Shown here piece by piece: positions 1 through 6,409 of a DNA stretch of 12,300 bases. The position numbers and the translations under genes are program-made. The first letter of the stretch is position 1; each line of letters opens with the position of its first letter. The stretch is taken from NCBI GenBank assembly GCA_002398825.1, contig DHBS01000047.1:1-12300 (forward strand), given 5' to 3'. Origin of the DNA: Syntrophomonas sp. UBA4922 (GTDB taxonomy: Bacteria > Bacillota > Syntrophomonadia > Syntrophomonadales > Syntrophomonadaceae). The notes below the pieces were generated by a model, which worked only from the letters and a program-made list of their open reading frames with translations, made no database searches and was not told where the DNA came from.

Positions 1-60
1 AGACTTAAGAAGGCAGGATATTTCAACTTTCTCGATTACTACGAGTCTGTTCGTGTGTAA
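1..60 (+). CDS. Group II intron reverse transcriptase/maturase, C-terminal end (partial)
   Basis: Frame 1 is open from the first base and ends at TAA 58-60, giving 19 residues that finish GYFNFLDYYESVRV. A short aromatic and basic tail of this kind is usual at the end of group II intron-encoded proteins. The stop lies only 9 bases before a clear domain V, which is where the open reading frame in intron domain IV normally ends. The catalytic reverse transcriptase, maturase and any endonuclease domains lie upstream of the window, so their state cannot be judged. The identification rests mainly on the adjoining intron RNA rather than on the few residues seen. Confidence 0.7.
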   Translation, partial: RLKKAGYFNFLDYYESVRV

Positions 61-147
61 ACATGGGAGGAGCCGTATACCGAACGGTACGTACGGTTCT
101 GTGGGGGGGCGGCTGACCCAGTAAGGGTCAGCCTCCTGCCCGATTAT
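1..147 (+). mobile_element. Group II intron, 3' end (ORF tail plus domains V and VI)
   Basis: Domain V is 70-99. GAGCCGTA (70-77) pairs with TACGGTTC (92-99), including one G-T pair. A two-base bulge CG (90-91) follows, then TACC (78-81) pairs with GGTA (86-89) around the loop GAAC. The AGC catalytic triad is at 71-73. Domain VI is a G-rich imperfect hairpin at about 103-141, with GGCTGACCC (111-119) pairing GGGTCAGCC (125-133). The 3' splice junction should fall near 141-147 but cannot be fixed without the 5' exon. Domain V is 30 bases, shorter than the usual 34, and would fit bacterial class C; that class assignment is tentative. The 5' part of the intron is outside the window. Confidence 0.85.
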
Positions 148-385
148 GCCGGGTACTGCACAAAGATTTACACTATCATCAATGGTGACAGCTCAGATGC
201 GGCTGGAGATTTAAAATTTATTAAATATTATACTCTGATAATCCGGATACGGATTAAACAATGAATCCTCGAAATAAAGATCCATTAAACATTGTAAAGC
301 TCAGTGTAAGGCGATAAACATGTGTTAAGGAAGATAAGCAATTGATTAGTTAAAAACCATCTGGTTGCAGGTGGTTTCAGACCGT
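148..385. other. Gene-free stretch after the intron (3' exon side)
   Basis: I see no gene here: all frames are broken by stops and no ribosome site precedes a usable start. The stretch is AT-rich around 205-260. A TATACT at 229-234 has no acceptable -35 partner. Because a group II intron ends just upstream, this is the 3' flank of the intron target. Class C introns often insert beside terminators or in intergenic DNA, so lack of an interrupted gene would not be surprising. Confidence 0.5.
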
Positions 386-491
386 CGACAAAAGCGAATA
401 CCTGCGTTGCTCAATAGGTCCGCTCAATCAACGTACTATTTGTACGACTCAATCGCGGGCCTATTGAGCGTCTTGCTCTTCGCTTCCGTCG
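386..491. repeat. Long nested inverted repeat (cruciform-like intergenic element)
   Basis: The core stem is GCTCAATAGGTCCGC (409-423) against GCGGGCCTATTGAGC (455-469): 15 pairs with one G-T. Inside it, CGTAC (432-436) and GTACG (442-446) form a second hairpin with loop TATTT, flanked by direct CTCAATC copies (423-429 and 448-454). Outside it, an imperfect arm at 386-398 pairs with 479-491, including GCGAA/TTCGC. A smaller hairpin (500-504 with 519-523) follows. There is no ORF and no T-run. The size and symmetry suggest a dispersed palindromic element or a structured RNA. I have the impression of similar sequences in other Clostridia genomes, from memory only. Confidence 0.75.
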
Positions 492-573
492 TTCGCTCTG
501 CCTTTCTTCTGTAGAGGGAAGGCGGAACCAGGGCTGGCAGATAATCGTCTAAACATTAAGATCTGGCTATAAT

Positions 574-586
574 GGAGGCTGAGTAG
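574..586 (+). promoter_or_regulatory. Ribosome binding site for the GH18 gene
   Basis: GGAGG at 574-578 lies 8 bases before ATG 587 and fixes that start. A TATAAT at 568-573 touches this site, so it is too close to serve as the -10 of this gene with a normal leader. Confidence 0.7.
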
Positions 587-1933
587 ATGTTGGGGAAAAA
601 AGCAGTCATAGTGCTAGTCATAGCCATGTTAATTTTTAGTATCCCGGTGTTCCCGGTGACAGCCGATTCCAATCCAAGGATACGCATAGAAGGTGAATTG
701 AAGCATTTTCAACCCGGGGCCCTGCTCATCGGGGGGCGCACCATGGTGCCGGTTCGCTTCGTGGTTGAGGATTCCGCCCTGAGAGGCGCTGTATATTGGG
801 ATGGCGCTCTGCAGAAGGTTGCCCTGGATTGTAAGGGCAAATATATAGAGTTTATCATAGGCAGCCAAGAGGCTAAGGTGGATGGGGTGACAAAGAGGTT
901 TGACACCGCTCCGCTCATACACCAGGATAGGACCTATATTCCGCTGCGTTTTTTGGCAGAAACCCTGGGCGCGACCGTGAGCTGGGACAGTGACAGGCGG
1001 GAAGTCAATATTTCCTTTAGCTACCGGCCCGAGGTGTTTGCCTACTACTATTATACTCCCTGGGATGAATTTACCGAGAATGCCGATCTGTTCACCGATG
1101 TGGCCTTGCGCTGGTTTGAAAGCAACAGCCGGGGTGAGCTGAGTTATGAGTACCAGGATCAATATCAGAAAGTATTGCAATATGCGCGGCAAAAAGGTAT
1201 CCGCACCCATCTGGGAGTGGCCTTGATGGATAAAGACGCCCTGCATATCCTGCTCCGCAATTACAGCTATCGCCAGCATTTGATACAGCAGCTGAATCAG
1301 CAAGCCAGGGCGGATAAATATGACGGGGTAAACATTGATTTTGAGTTTATTCCCCCGGCTGATGCCCCTTATTTCACCCAATTTTTAAGGGAATTAAAGG
1401 CTGCTTTAGGTCAGGACAAGACGCTGTCAGTGGCGGTATTCGCCCGGACCGGTGAAGAGAACTGGCCGGTGGCATACCAGTATAAAGAGATCGGGAAAAT
1501 TGTGGATCGGGTAGTGGTAATGGCCTACGACTATTCCTATGCCGACAGCGCGCCTGGTCCGGTGGCTCCGTTGTGGTGGGTCAAAGACGTGAAAGACTAT
1601 ATGATGGCCAATATACCCCGCGAAAAGATCCTGCTGGGCTTGCCCACTTATGGATACAACTGGACGGCGGGAGGGAAAGCGGTTACCGTCACTGCACCCA
1701 AGCTGGCCGCGATACAAAGCAAGTATCAGGTTAAGGGCGGTTTCGATGCAGCCAGCATGAGCCCCTACTATAATTACACTGATGAGAACGGGCGGCAGCA
1801 CACCATATGGTTGGAAAACCAGGCCAGCCTGAATGAGAAGTTCAATGTGGCCACTGCTGACCGTCTGGGTGGCATTGCCTTCTGGCGCATCGGCAACGGC
1901 TTCGACGACTTATACCAGGTTTTGCGCCAGTAG
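587..1933 (+). CDS. Secreted GH18 glycoside hydrolase with N-terminal copper-amine-oxidase-N-like domain
   Basis: The 448-residue protein opens with a signal peptide: KK at 4-5, a hydrophobic run at about 6-23 and likely cleavage near 26. Residues 29-145 look like the copper amine oxidase N-terminal domain, a cell-wall-associated fold in Clostridia, with its paired motifs GRTMVPVRF (50-58) and DRTYIPLRF (114-122). Residues 148-445 are a GH18 barrel: catalytic DGVNIDFE (246-253, acid E253), MAYDYSY (312-318), LGLPTYGYNW (350-359) and GIAFWRIG (429-436). The second Asp of the classic DGxDxDxE is Asn, as in spore cortex and germination GH18 enzymes of the YaaH/SleL/YdhD type. The likely substrate is therefore cell wall peptidoglycan rather than chitin; this is inference. 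No LysM repeat is present. It stands alone, between the repeat element and the glycosylase gene. Confidence 0.9.
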   Translation: MLGKKAVIVLVIAMLIFSIPVFPVTADSNPRIRIEGELKHFQPGALLIGGRTMVPVRFVVEDSALRGAVYWDGALQKVALDCKGKYIEFIIGSQEAKVDGVTKRFDTAPLIHQDRTYIPLRFLAETLGATVSWDSDRREVNISFSYRPEVFAYYYYTPWDEFTENADLFTDVALRWFESNSRGELSYEYQDQYQKVLQYARQKGIRTHLGVALMDKDALHILLRNYSYRQHLIQQLNQQARADKYDGVNIDFEFIPPADAPYFTQFLRELKAALGQDKTLSVAVFARTGEENWPVAYQYKEIGKIVDRVVVMAYDYSYADSAPGPVAPLWWVKDVKDYMMANIPREKILLGLPTYGYNWTAGGKAVTVTAPKLAAIQSKYQVKGGFDAASMSPYYNYTDENGRQHTIWLENQASLNEKFNVATADRLGGIAFWRIGNGFDDLYQVLRQ

Positions 1934-1961
1934 CCGATCCTGAACAGAAAATAGTAACCGG

Positions 1962-2032
1962 GGAGGGTGGAGCACAATTCAAAGCTGCTGAGCCCTCCTC
2001 TTGCTGTGCCGGTCTGGTCGGGGCAGCCGGCA
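1962..2032 (+). terminator. Two successive hairpins after the GH18 gene, possible weak terminator
   Basis: GGAGGG (1962-1967) and AGCA (1971-1974) pair with TGCT (1986-1989) and CCCTCC (1993-1998) across a symmetric 3x3 internal loop. A second hairpin pairs TGCCGG (2007-2012) with CCGGCA (2027-2032). No good T-run follows either, so termination is uncertain. The second hairpin runs into an A/T tract (2035-2049) that could hold the next gene's -10 (TATAAT 2038-2043), though I find no matching -35. Confidence 0.35.
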
Positions 2033-2097
2033 TGTATTATAATAATAATGGCAATTACATGGAAAATATGGACTAGAAGCCAATGGGAGAGGGGAAA

Positions 2098-2790
2098 ATG
2101 TCTACAGAGCAACCGGGGTTATTTGATCAGGAAGAGACGGCTCCAGTAGAGAAAGCTACGCTGCCGCCAGAGATAGTGCCGCCCCAGGTTTTTCTTCCCG
2201 GAGTAAACTATGAACAGAGTTATCCGGGCGTCAATTCTATGCAAGAATTAAAAACCGTGGCACTTGGATGCAGCAATTGCCGGTTAAGGGAAGGATGCCA
2301 ACAGGTGGTTTTTGGCGACGGCAATTCACAGGCCCGCCTTTTATTCATCGGAGAGGGGCCGGGTAAAGACGAGGATGCAGCCGGACTGCCTTTTGTAGGC
2401 CGGGCCGGGCAGTTGCTGGATAAAATACTGAATGCAGCCGAATTAAAGCGCAGTGAGGTCTATATCGCCAATGTGGTCAAATGCCGTCCTCCCGGCAACA
2501 GATTGCCCAATCCCGACGAGGTAAAACACTGCCGTAATTTTCTGGAAGCCCAGATTCGGCTGCTAGACCCGGCAATAATCGTTTGTCTGGGTTCGATGGC
2601 CAGTCAGGTGGTGATTGATCCTGCCGTAAGAATAACCAAAATACGCGGAACCTGGTTGACCCGCCAGGGCAGGAGTATTATGGCCACCTTCCATCCGGCC
2701 GCACTGTTGCGCAATGAAGCTTATAAACGGCCTACCTGGGAGGATTTCAAGGCGATTCGCAACGCCTACCGGGAGCTGCCGGACAGGTAA
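2098..2790 (+). CDS. Family 4 uracil-DNA glycosylase (4Fe-4S)
   Basis: This enzyme removes uracil from DNA after cytosine deamination, starting base excision repair. The 230-residue protein carries the family 4 motif GEGPGKDED (85-93) followed by GLPFVGRAGQLLD (96-108), and the C-terminal motif FHPAALLR (198-205). Iron-sulfur ligands are visible as Cys58-x2-Cys61 and Cys129-x15-Cys145, the family pattern; Cys67 is an extra cysteine. The first 45 residues are a Pro/Glu-rich extension. I chose ATG 2098 because the GGGAGAGGGG ribosome site (2085-2094) lies just before it; an in-frame ATG at 2083 would sit at the edge of that site. The gene ends 27 bases before tsaE, and the same neighbourhood occurs in other Clostridia. 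Confidence 0.93.
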   Translation: MSTEQPGLFDQEETAPVEKATLPPEIVPPQVFLPGVNYEQSYPGVNSMQELKTVALGCSNCRLREGCQQVVFGDGNSQARLLFIGEGPGKDEDAAGLPFVGRAGQLLDKILNAAELKRSEVYIANVVKCRPPGNRLPNPDEVKHCRNFLEAQIRLLDPAIIVCLGSMASQVVIDPAVRITKIRGTWLTRQGRSIMATFHPAALLRNEAYKRPTWEDFKAIRNAYRELPDR

Positions 2791-2817
2791 CCGCAAATCA
2801 TCATGAGGTGACATGAT

Positions 2818-3294
2818 TTGGAACTCATCGTAAAAACCGAAGAGGATATGCTTGGCCTGGGAAAGACCCTGGCCTCTGTCTTAAAAAGCGGGGACGTGGT
2901 CTGCCTGCATGGCGTCCTGGGCGCAGGCAAGACCACTCTGGCGAGGGGAGTAGCCCGGGGCAAAGGATATCAGCAGCGTGTTACCAGCCCCACTTTCACC
3001 CTCATGAATATCTATCCTGCCCAGGATCCCATTTATCATTTTGATTTCTACCGCCTCGGCTGCGGGGATTTGACCGACCTGGGATTGGAAGACTATCTGG
3101 AAAAGGACGGAATATGTTTGATTGAGTGGCCGGAGATCGGGGCGGACTCCATACCGCTTGAAGCCATGCACATATATATCGGCCTGACCGACGAGGACTA
3201 TGATCGGGAACGGCTGGTCAGCATTAAAGCGACAGGGGAAAGCTATTGCCGCAAGATAAAGGAGTTGGAACAGATTGTTGATACTGGCTGTTGA
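2818..3294 (+). CDS. tsaE: tRNA threonylcarbamoyladenosine biosynthesis ATPase TsaE
   Basis: TsaE is the ATPase that works with TsaB and TsaD in making N6-threonylcarbamoyladenosine (t6A) at position 37 of ANN-decoding tRNAs, in the cytoplasm. The 158-residue protein has the Walker A loop GVLGAGKT (32-39), the family motif SPTFTLMNIY (57-66), HFDFYRL (74-80) and IEWPE (102-106), all at normal positions for the family length of about 150. The start is TTG 2818, set by GAGGTG at 2805-2810. Its 3' end overlaps tsaB by 20 bases, which implies translational coupling. It lies directly downstream of the uracil glycosylase and probably shares its transcript. Confidence 0.95.
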   Translation: MELIVKTEEDMLGLGKTLASVLKSGDVVCLHGVLGAGKTTLARGVARGKGYQQRVTSPTFTLMNIYPAQDPIYHFDFYRLGCGDLTDLGLEDYLEKDGICLIEWPEIGADSIPLEAMHIYIGLTDEDYDRERLVSIKATGESYCRKIKELEQIVDTGC

Positions 3295-3997
3295 CAGCGC
3301 CACCCAGGTGGCGGGCGTGGCCCTGGTCGCCAGGGATAGAGTGATCCGGGAGGAATTCATCAACTTCCGCAGGAATCATTCGGAGATATTAATGCCGCAA
3401 ATCGACCGGGTCATGAAAGAGAGCCAGTGCGATTGGGCACAGATTACCGCCCTTGCAGTGACGGCGGGGCCGGGATCTTTTACCGGCCTGCGCATTGGCA
3501 TGGCAACTGTCAAAGGTTTGAGCCTGGCTACCGGGCTGCCGATTGCCGCAATACCAACCCTGGATGTTCTGGCTCACAACCTGGCCGGCAGCCATGCTTT
3601 GGTAGCGGCTTTACTGGATGCGCGCCGCCAGGAGGTATACTTTTCCTGTTATGATGTTCAAGAAAGATATCCACTGGGGCTGTTGCCTATGATGGCCTGC
3701 TCTCCGCAAAAAGCAGCCCTCGAAATCGACGCCCTGCTTGAGATAACAGGCCGGGGAAAGGTTATTTTGGTGGGTGATGGAGTGCCTCCCTACCAGGATT
3801 ACTTTGTTGATTTTTTTGCGGAGCGTTTGCTGCCGGTTAGCCCGCATCTGATGCTGTCCAGGGCTGCTGCCCTCGGCAGCCTGGCCTGGCGGGCCGCAGA
3901 TGCACAAAAGCTTGAAGATGGACTTAACGTCAAGCCGTTGTATATACGCCTGTCTGAAGCGGAATATCGTTTGGAAAAAGGAGTAAGAGCACAGTGA
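3275..3997 (+). CDS. tsaB: tRNA threonylcarbamoyladenosine biosynthesis protein TsaB
   Basis: TsaB is the inactive ASKHA-fold paralogue that dimerises with TsaD and supports the t6A transfer reaction. The 240-residue protein begins LILAVDSAT, the phosphate-1-like strand of the fold, and carries RNHSE (33-37), the signature GPGSFTGLR (65-73) and DARRQEVY (115-122), as in bacterial TsaB. The start is probably TTG 3275 (a second TTG follows at 3278), with AAAGGAG at 3258-3264 inside the tsaE coding region. The gene overlaps tsaE by 20 bases upstream and rimI by 4 bases (GTGA) downstream, so the three reading frames are chained. The length is typical. Confidence 0.95.
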   Translation: MLILAVDSATQVAGVALVARDRVIREEFINFRRNHSEILMPQIDRVMKESQCDWAQITALAVTAGPGSFTGLRIGMATVKGLSLATGLPIAAIPTLDVLAHNLAGSHALVAALLDARRQEVYFSCYDVQERYPLGLLPMMACSPQKAALEIDALLEITGRGKVILVGDGVPPYQDYFVDFFAERLLPVSPHLMLSRAAALGSLAWRAADAQKLEDGLNVKPLYIRLSEAEYRLEKGVRAQ

Positions 3998-4449
3998 ACC
4001 AGGATTTTTTGATCCGCAAGATGACCGGCCGTGATTTGGACGAAATCATGCTCATAGAGTTAGAGTCCTTTACCCTTCCCTGGTCCAGGCAATCCTATGA
4101 GAACGAGCTAAGCAACCGATATGCCACCTATATGGTGGCTGATCATGAGGGCGTGGTGGCTGCTTACGGCGGTATGTGGGTGGTTGCCGACGAAGCTCAT
4201 ATCACCAATGTGGCGGTGGCGCCCCGCTACCGCCGCCAGGGAATGGGAACCAAGGTCTTGCAGGCATTGCTCAACACCGCCGGGCAAAAGCGGGTCAGCC
4301 GCATCTTTTTGGAAGTGAGGGTTTCCAATGATGCCGCCTTTAAATTGTATAGCGGGCAGGGGTTTGCCCCCACCGGAGTGCGCAAACAGTATTACTCGGA
4401 CAACGATGAAGATGCCATTGTTATGATGAGACAGCTTCAATCTCCGTGA
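3994..4449 (+). CDS. rimI: N-terminal acetyltransferase RimI (GNAT family)
   Basis: RimI acetylates the N-terminal alanine of ribosomal protein S18 in E. coli, using acetyl-CoA; in Firmicutes its target is less certain. The 151-residue protein is a single GNAT domain. Motif A is VAVAPRYRRQGMGTKVL, with the acetyl-CoA pyrophosphate loop RRQGMG at 80-85. FLEVRVSN (105-112) and AAFKLYSGQGF (114-124) form the motif B region, and the C-terminal YY (133-134) matches the usual RimI end. The start is GTG 3994, overlapping the tsaB stop, with AAGGAG at 3978-3983. Position between tsaB and tsaD is a very common bacterial arrangement and supports the RimI call over other GNATs. Confidence 0.92.
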   Translation: MNQDFLIRKMTGRDLDEIMLIELESFTLPWSRQSYENELSNRYATYMVADHEGVVAAYGGMWVVADEAHITNVAVAPRYRRQGMGTKVLQALLNTAGQKRVSRIFLEVRVSNDAAFKLYSGQGFAPTGVRKQYYSDNDEDAIVMMRQLQSP

Positions 4450-4461
4450 TGAGGATAAATG

Positions 4462-5472
4462 ATGAAAGAAACATATATATTGGGAATTGAGACCTCGTGC
4501 GATGAAACCGCGGCCGCCATAGTAAAAAACGGTCGGGAGATACTCTCCAATGTGGTGCAGTCGCAGATCAGTCTGCACCAAAAGTTCGGCGGAGTGGTGC
4601 CTGAGGTGGCTTCCCGCAAGCATATTGAAACCATTGCCGCCGTGGTCGAGGAGGCTTTTGCCAAAGCAGGCCTTGCTTACCGGTCTATCGACGCCGTAGC
4701 GGTCACCAACCGGCCTGGACTTATTGGAGCCCTCCTGGTGGGATTAAGCTTTGCCAAGGCCCTGGCTTATGCATTAAATAAGCCAATTATAGCGATCAAT
4801 CACCTTCATGGTCATATTTATGCCAATTTCCTGGAAAACCCGGAGATAGAGTTTCCCTGCGTGTGTCTGGTGGTTTCAGGAGGTCATACCAGTCTGGTCT
4901 ATATGCCTTCTCACCAGGACTACCAGTTGATTGGGGAAACCCGTGACGATGCGGCCGGGGAAGCCTTTGACAAGGTAGCCCGTTTCCTGGGCCTGTCTTA
5001 TCCGGGGGGGCCTGCGGTGGAAAAGGCTGCCCGTGAGGGCACGCCCGGTGTGAATAAACTGCCCCGCATCTATCTGGACAGAGAGGATTTTGAGTTCAGT
5101 TTCAGCGGATTAAAAACGGCAGTTATGAACCAGTGGCGCAAACTGGAAAAGCTTGGCCTGGCTGATGTTAATGATATGGCGGCCGAATTCCAACAGGCCC
5201 TGGTGGAGGTACTGGCGGAAAAGACCATCCGTGCGGCGCAAAAATACCAGGTCAAAACCGTACTCATGGCCGGAGGGGTAGCTGCCAACTCCCTGCTAAG
5301 GAGTACTTTAAAGGAGAAAGCCGCAGAAAAACAGCTTAAGGTGGTCTATCCACCGCTTTCCCTGTGCACCGACAATGCCGCCATGATAGCAGGCCGGGCC
5401 TATATCCAGTATATGAATCAGGACTTTGCGTCACTGGAACTCAATGCTTACCCTGGTCTTTTGTCCCTGTGA
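4462..5472 (+). CDS. tsaD: tRNA threonylcarbamoyltransferase TsaD
   Basis: TsaD transfers the threonylcarbamoyl group from threonylcarbamoyl-AMP to A37 of tRNA; it was once misannotated as an O-sialoglycoprotein endopeptidase. Counting from ATG 4462 the protein has 336 residues, a normal length. It shows ILGIETSCDET (6-16), the metal-binding HLHGH (H114 and H118), VVSGGHTSLV (137-146), the DDAAGEAFDKVARFLGL block, FSFSGLKTAV and GGVAANSLLR. I prefer ATG 4462 over ATG 4459, because GAGG (4451-4454) is 7 bases from the former and only 4 from the latter; the difference is one residue. It completes the tsaE-tsaB-tsaD set; tsaC is not in the window. Confidence 0.96.
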   Translation: MKETYILGIETSCDETAAAIVKNGREILSNVVQSQISLHQKFGGVVPEVASRKHIETIAAVVEEAFAKAGLAYRSIDAVAVTNRPGLIGALLVGLSFAKALAYALNKPIIAINHLHGHIYANFLENPEIEFPCVCLVVSGGHTSLVYMPSHQDYQLIGETRDDAAGEAFDKVARFLGLSYPGGPAVEKAAREGTPGVNKLPRIYLDREDFEFSFSGLKTAVMNQWRKLEKLGLADVNDMAAEFQQALVEVLAEKTIRAAQKYQVKTVLMAGGVAANSLLRSTLKEKAAEKQLKVVYPPLSLCTDNAAMIAGRAYIQYMNQDFASLELNAYPGLLSL

Positions 5473-5480
5473 AAAATCCC

Positions 5481-5605
5481 TGTGGATATTGTGGATAAGT
5501 CTGTTGATAAAATAGAAGAACACTAGCCCAAATCCCCGGTATATCTGATATACTCTAGAATAGTACCGGGGCCTTTAATTCGGTTCGAAACGGCCCTGTG
5601 GATAA
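5481..5605 (+). promoter_or_regulatory. Cluster of four DnaA-box-like nonamers between tsaD and lgt
   Basis: Four same-direction nonamers match TGTGNATAA, the complement of the DnaA box TTATNCACA. They are TGTGGATAT (5481-5489, one mismatch), TGTGGATAA (5490-5498, perfect), TGTTGATAA (5502-5510, one mismatch) and TGTGGATAA (5597-5605, perfect). The first two abut, and the last lies just before the lgt ribosome site. DnaA binding is inferred from the consensus only. No dnaA, dnaN or AT-rich unwinding tract is next to them, so this is unlikely to be the chromosomal origin. Confidence 0.6.
5534..5571 (+). promoter_or_regulatory. Candidate extended -10 promoter overlapped by two nested palindromes
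   Basis: TGATATACT at 5546-5554 fits an extended -10 (TG, one base, TATACT), although there is no good -35. It lies within the exact palindrome GTATATC-T-GATATAC (5539-5553). An outer inverted repeat, CCCCGGTA (5534-5541) and TACCGGGG (5564-5571), brackets both. A start of transcription near 5560 would give lgt a leader of about 65 bases. The palindrome has the form of a repressor operator; alternatively the outer repeat is a bidirectional terminator for tsaD. Confidence 0.4.
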
Positions 5606-5626
5606 CTGTAGGGAGGAAAAGAAAAG

Positions 5627-6409
5627 TTGCATCCGATACTTATTAAAATAGGCTCATTTACAGTTTACTCATGGGGGGCTATGCTGGCCCTGGCAGTGCT
5701 CATCGCAGTATGGGGCATCAGCCGTATCGCCCGCCGCGAGGGTTATGACAGCAACCTGGTTCTGGATCTGGTGATCCTGTGCGTCTTAGGGGGGCTAATA
5801 GGGGCCAGGCTGGCTTATGTGCTGGTTTATGATTGGCCGGGGTTCCTGGCCAATCCTTTGATTGTATTCGCCATCGGCCCGGGTGGCATTGAAGGAATGA
5901 TCTGGTATGGTGCCTTTATCGGAGGCATTATTCCTTTTGGGCTTTATATCTGGAAGAAAAGCCTGTCATTCTGGAAGATCGCTGATATGTTCAGCCCGTA
6001 CCTGGCCCTTGGATATGCCTTGGTGCGGATTGGATGCTTCCTGCGGGGCTGCTGTTATGGCAACATCACCACTGGCCCGCTGGGAATGGTCTTTCCTTAC
6101 ATCGACGGCTTCAGCCGTTATCCCACTCAGCTGTTCAGTTCTGCTTTAAACCTGGTCTTGTTTGCATTCCTGTTATGGTTCTATGAGCGGCGCAGCTTCA
6201 GCGGGCAAGTCTTCATACTATACCTGCTGGGTTACGGCGTCTATCGATTTATGATTGAATTCTTCCGTTACAGTGTCATTTATATAGGTCCGTTTACACT
6301 GGGGCAGATTTATACCCTGGGATTGCTGGCAGTTGGTTTGGGCCTTTACTACTGGCGGAAGAGGCAGTATGACGGTGCAGTCTACGTGTCCAGAAATAGG
6401 AGGCGCTGA
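5627..6409 (+). CDS. lgt: Prolipoprotein diacylglyceryl transferase family protein (Lgt)
   Basis: Lgt moves diacylglycerol from phosphatidylglycerol to the lipobox cysteine of prolipoproteins at the outer face of the membrane. The 260-residue protein begins HPILIKIGSFTVYSWGAML, as Lgt proteins do, and has about seven hydrophobic segments. VRIGCFLRGCCYG (133-145) fits the Lgt signature region, RYPTQLF (164-170) follows, and YRFMIEFFR (206-214) matches the C-terminal Arg/Glu pair. The sequence departs from E. coli Lgt: the asparagine of GRIGNF is Cys137, and the usual HG is Tyr-Gly (94-95). This is a subfamily seen in anaerobes or a paralogue, so the activity is inferred. The start is TTG 5627, set by GGGAGGA at 5611-5617. 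Its stop overlaps the next start by one base. Confidence 0.83.
   Translation: MHPILIKIGSFTVYSWGAMLALAVLIAVWGISRIARREGYDSNLVLDLVILCVLGGLIGARLAYVLVYDWPGFLANPLIVFAIGPGGIEGMIWYGAFIGGIIPFGLYIWKKSLSFWKIADMFSPYLALGYALVRIGCFLRGCCYGNITTGPLGMVFPYIDGFSRYPTQLFSSALNLVLFAFLLWFYERRSFSGQVFILYLLGYGVYRFMIEFFRYSVIYIGPFTLGQIYTLGLLAVGLGLYYWRKRQYDGAVYVSRNRRR

Noticed and set aside
568..573. TATAAT just before the GH18 gene as a -10 promoter element
   Set aside because: It abuts the ribosome site, leaving no room for a leader, and there is no TTGACA-like -35 at the right distance.
5473..5626. Chromosomal replication origin
   Set aside because: DnaA-box-like sites are present, but there is no adjacent dnaA/dnaN and no AT-rich unwinding tract.
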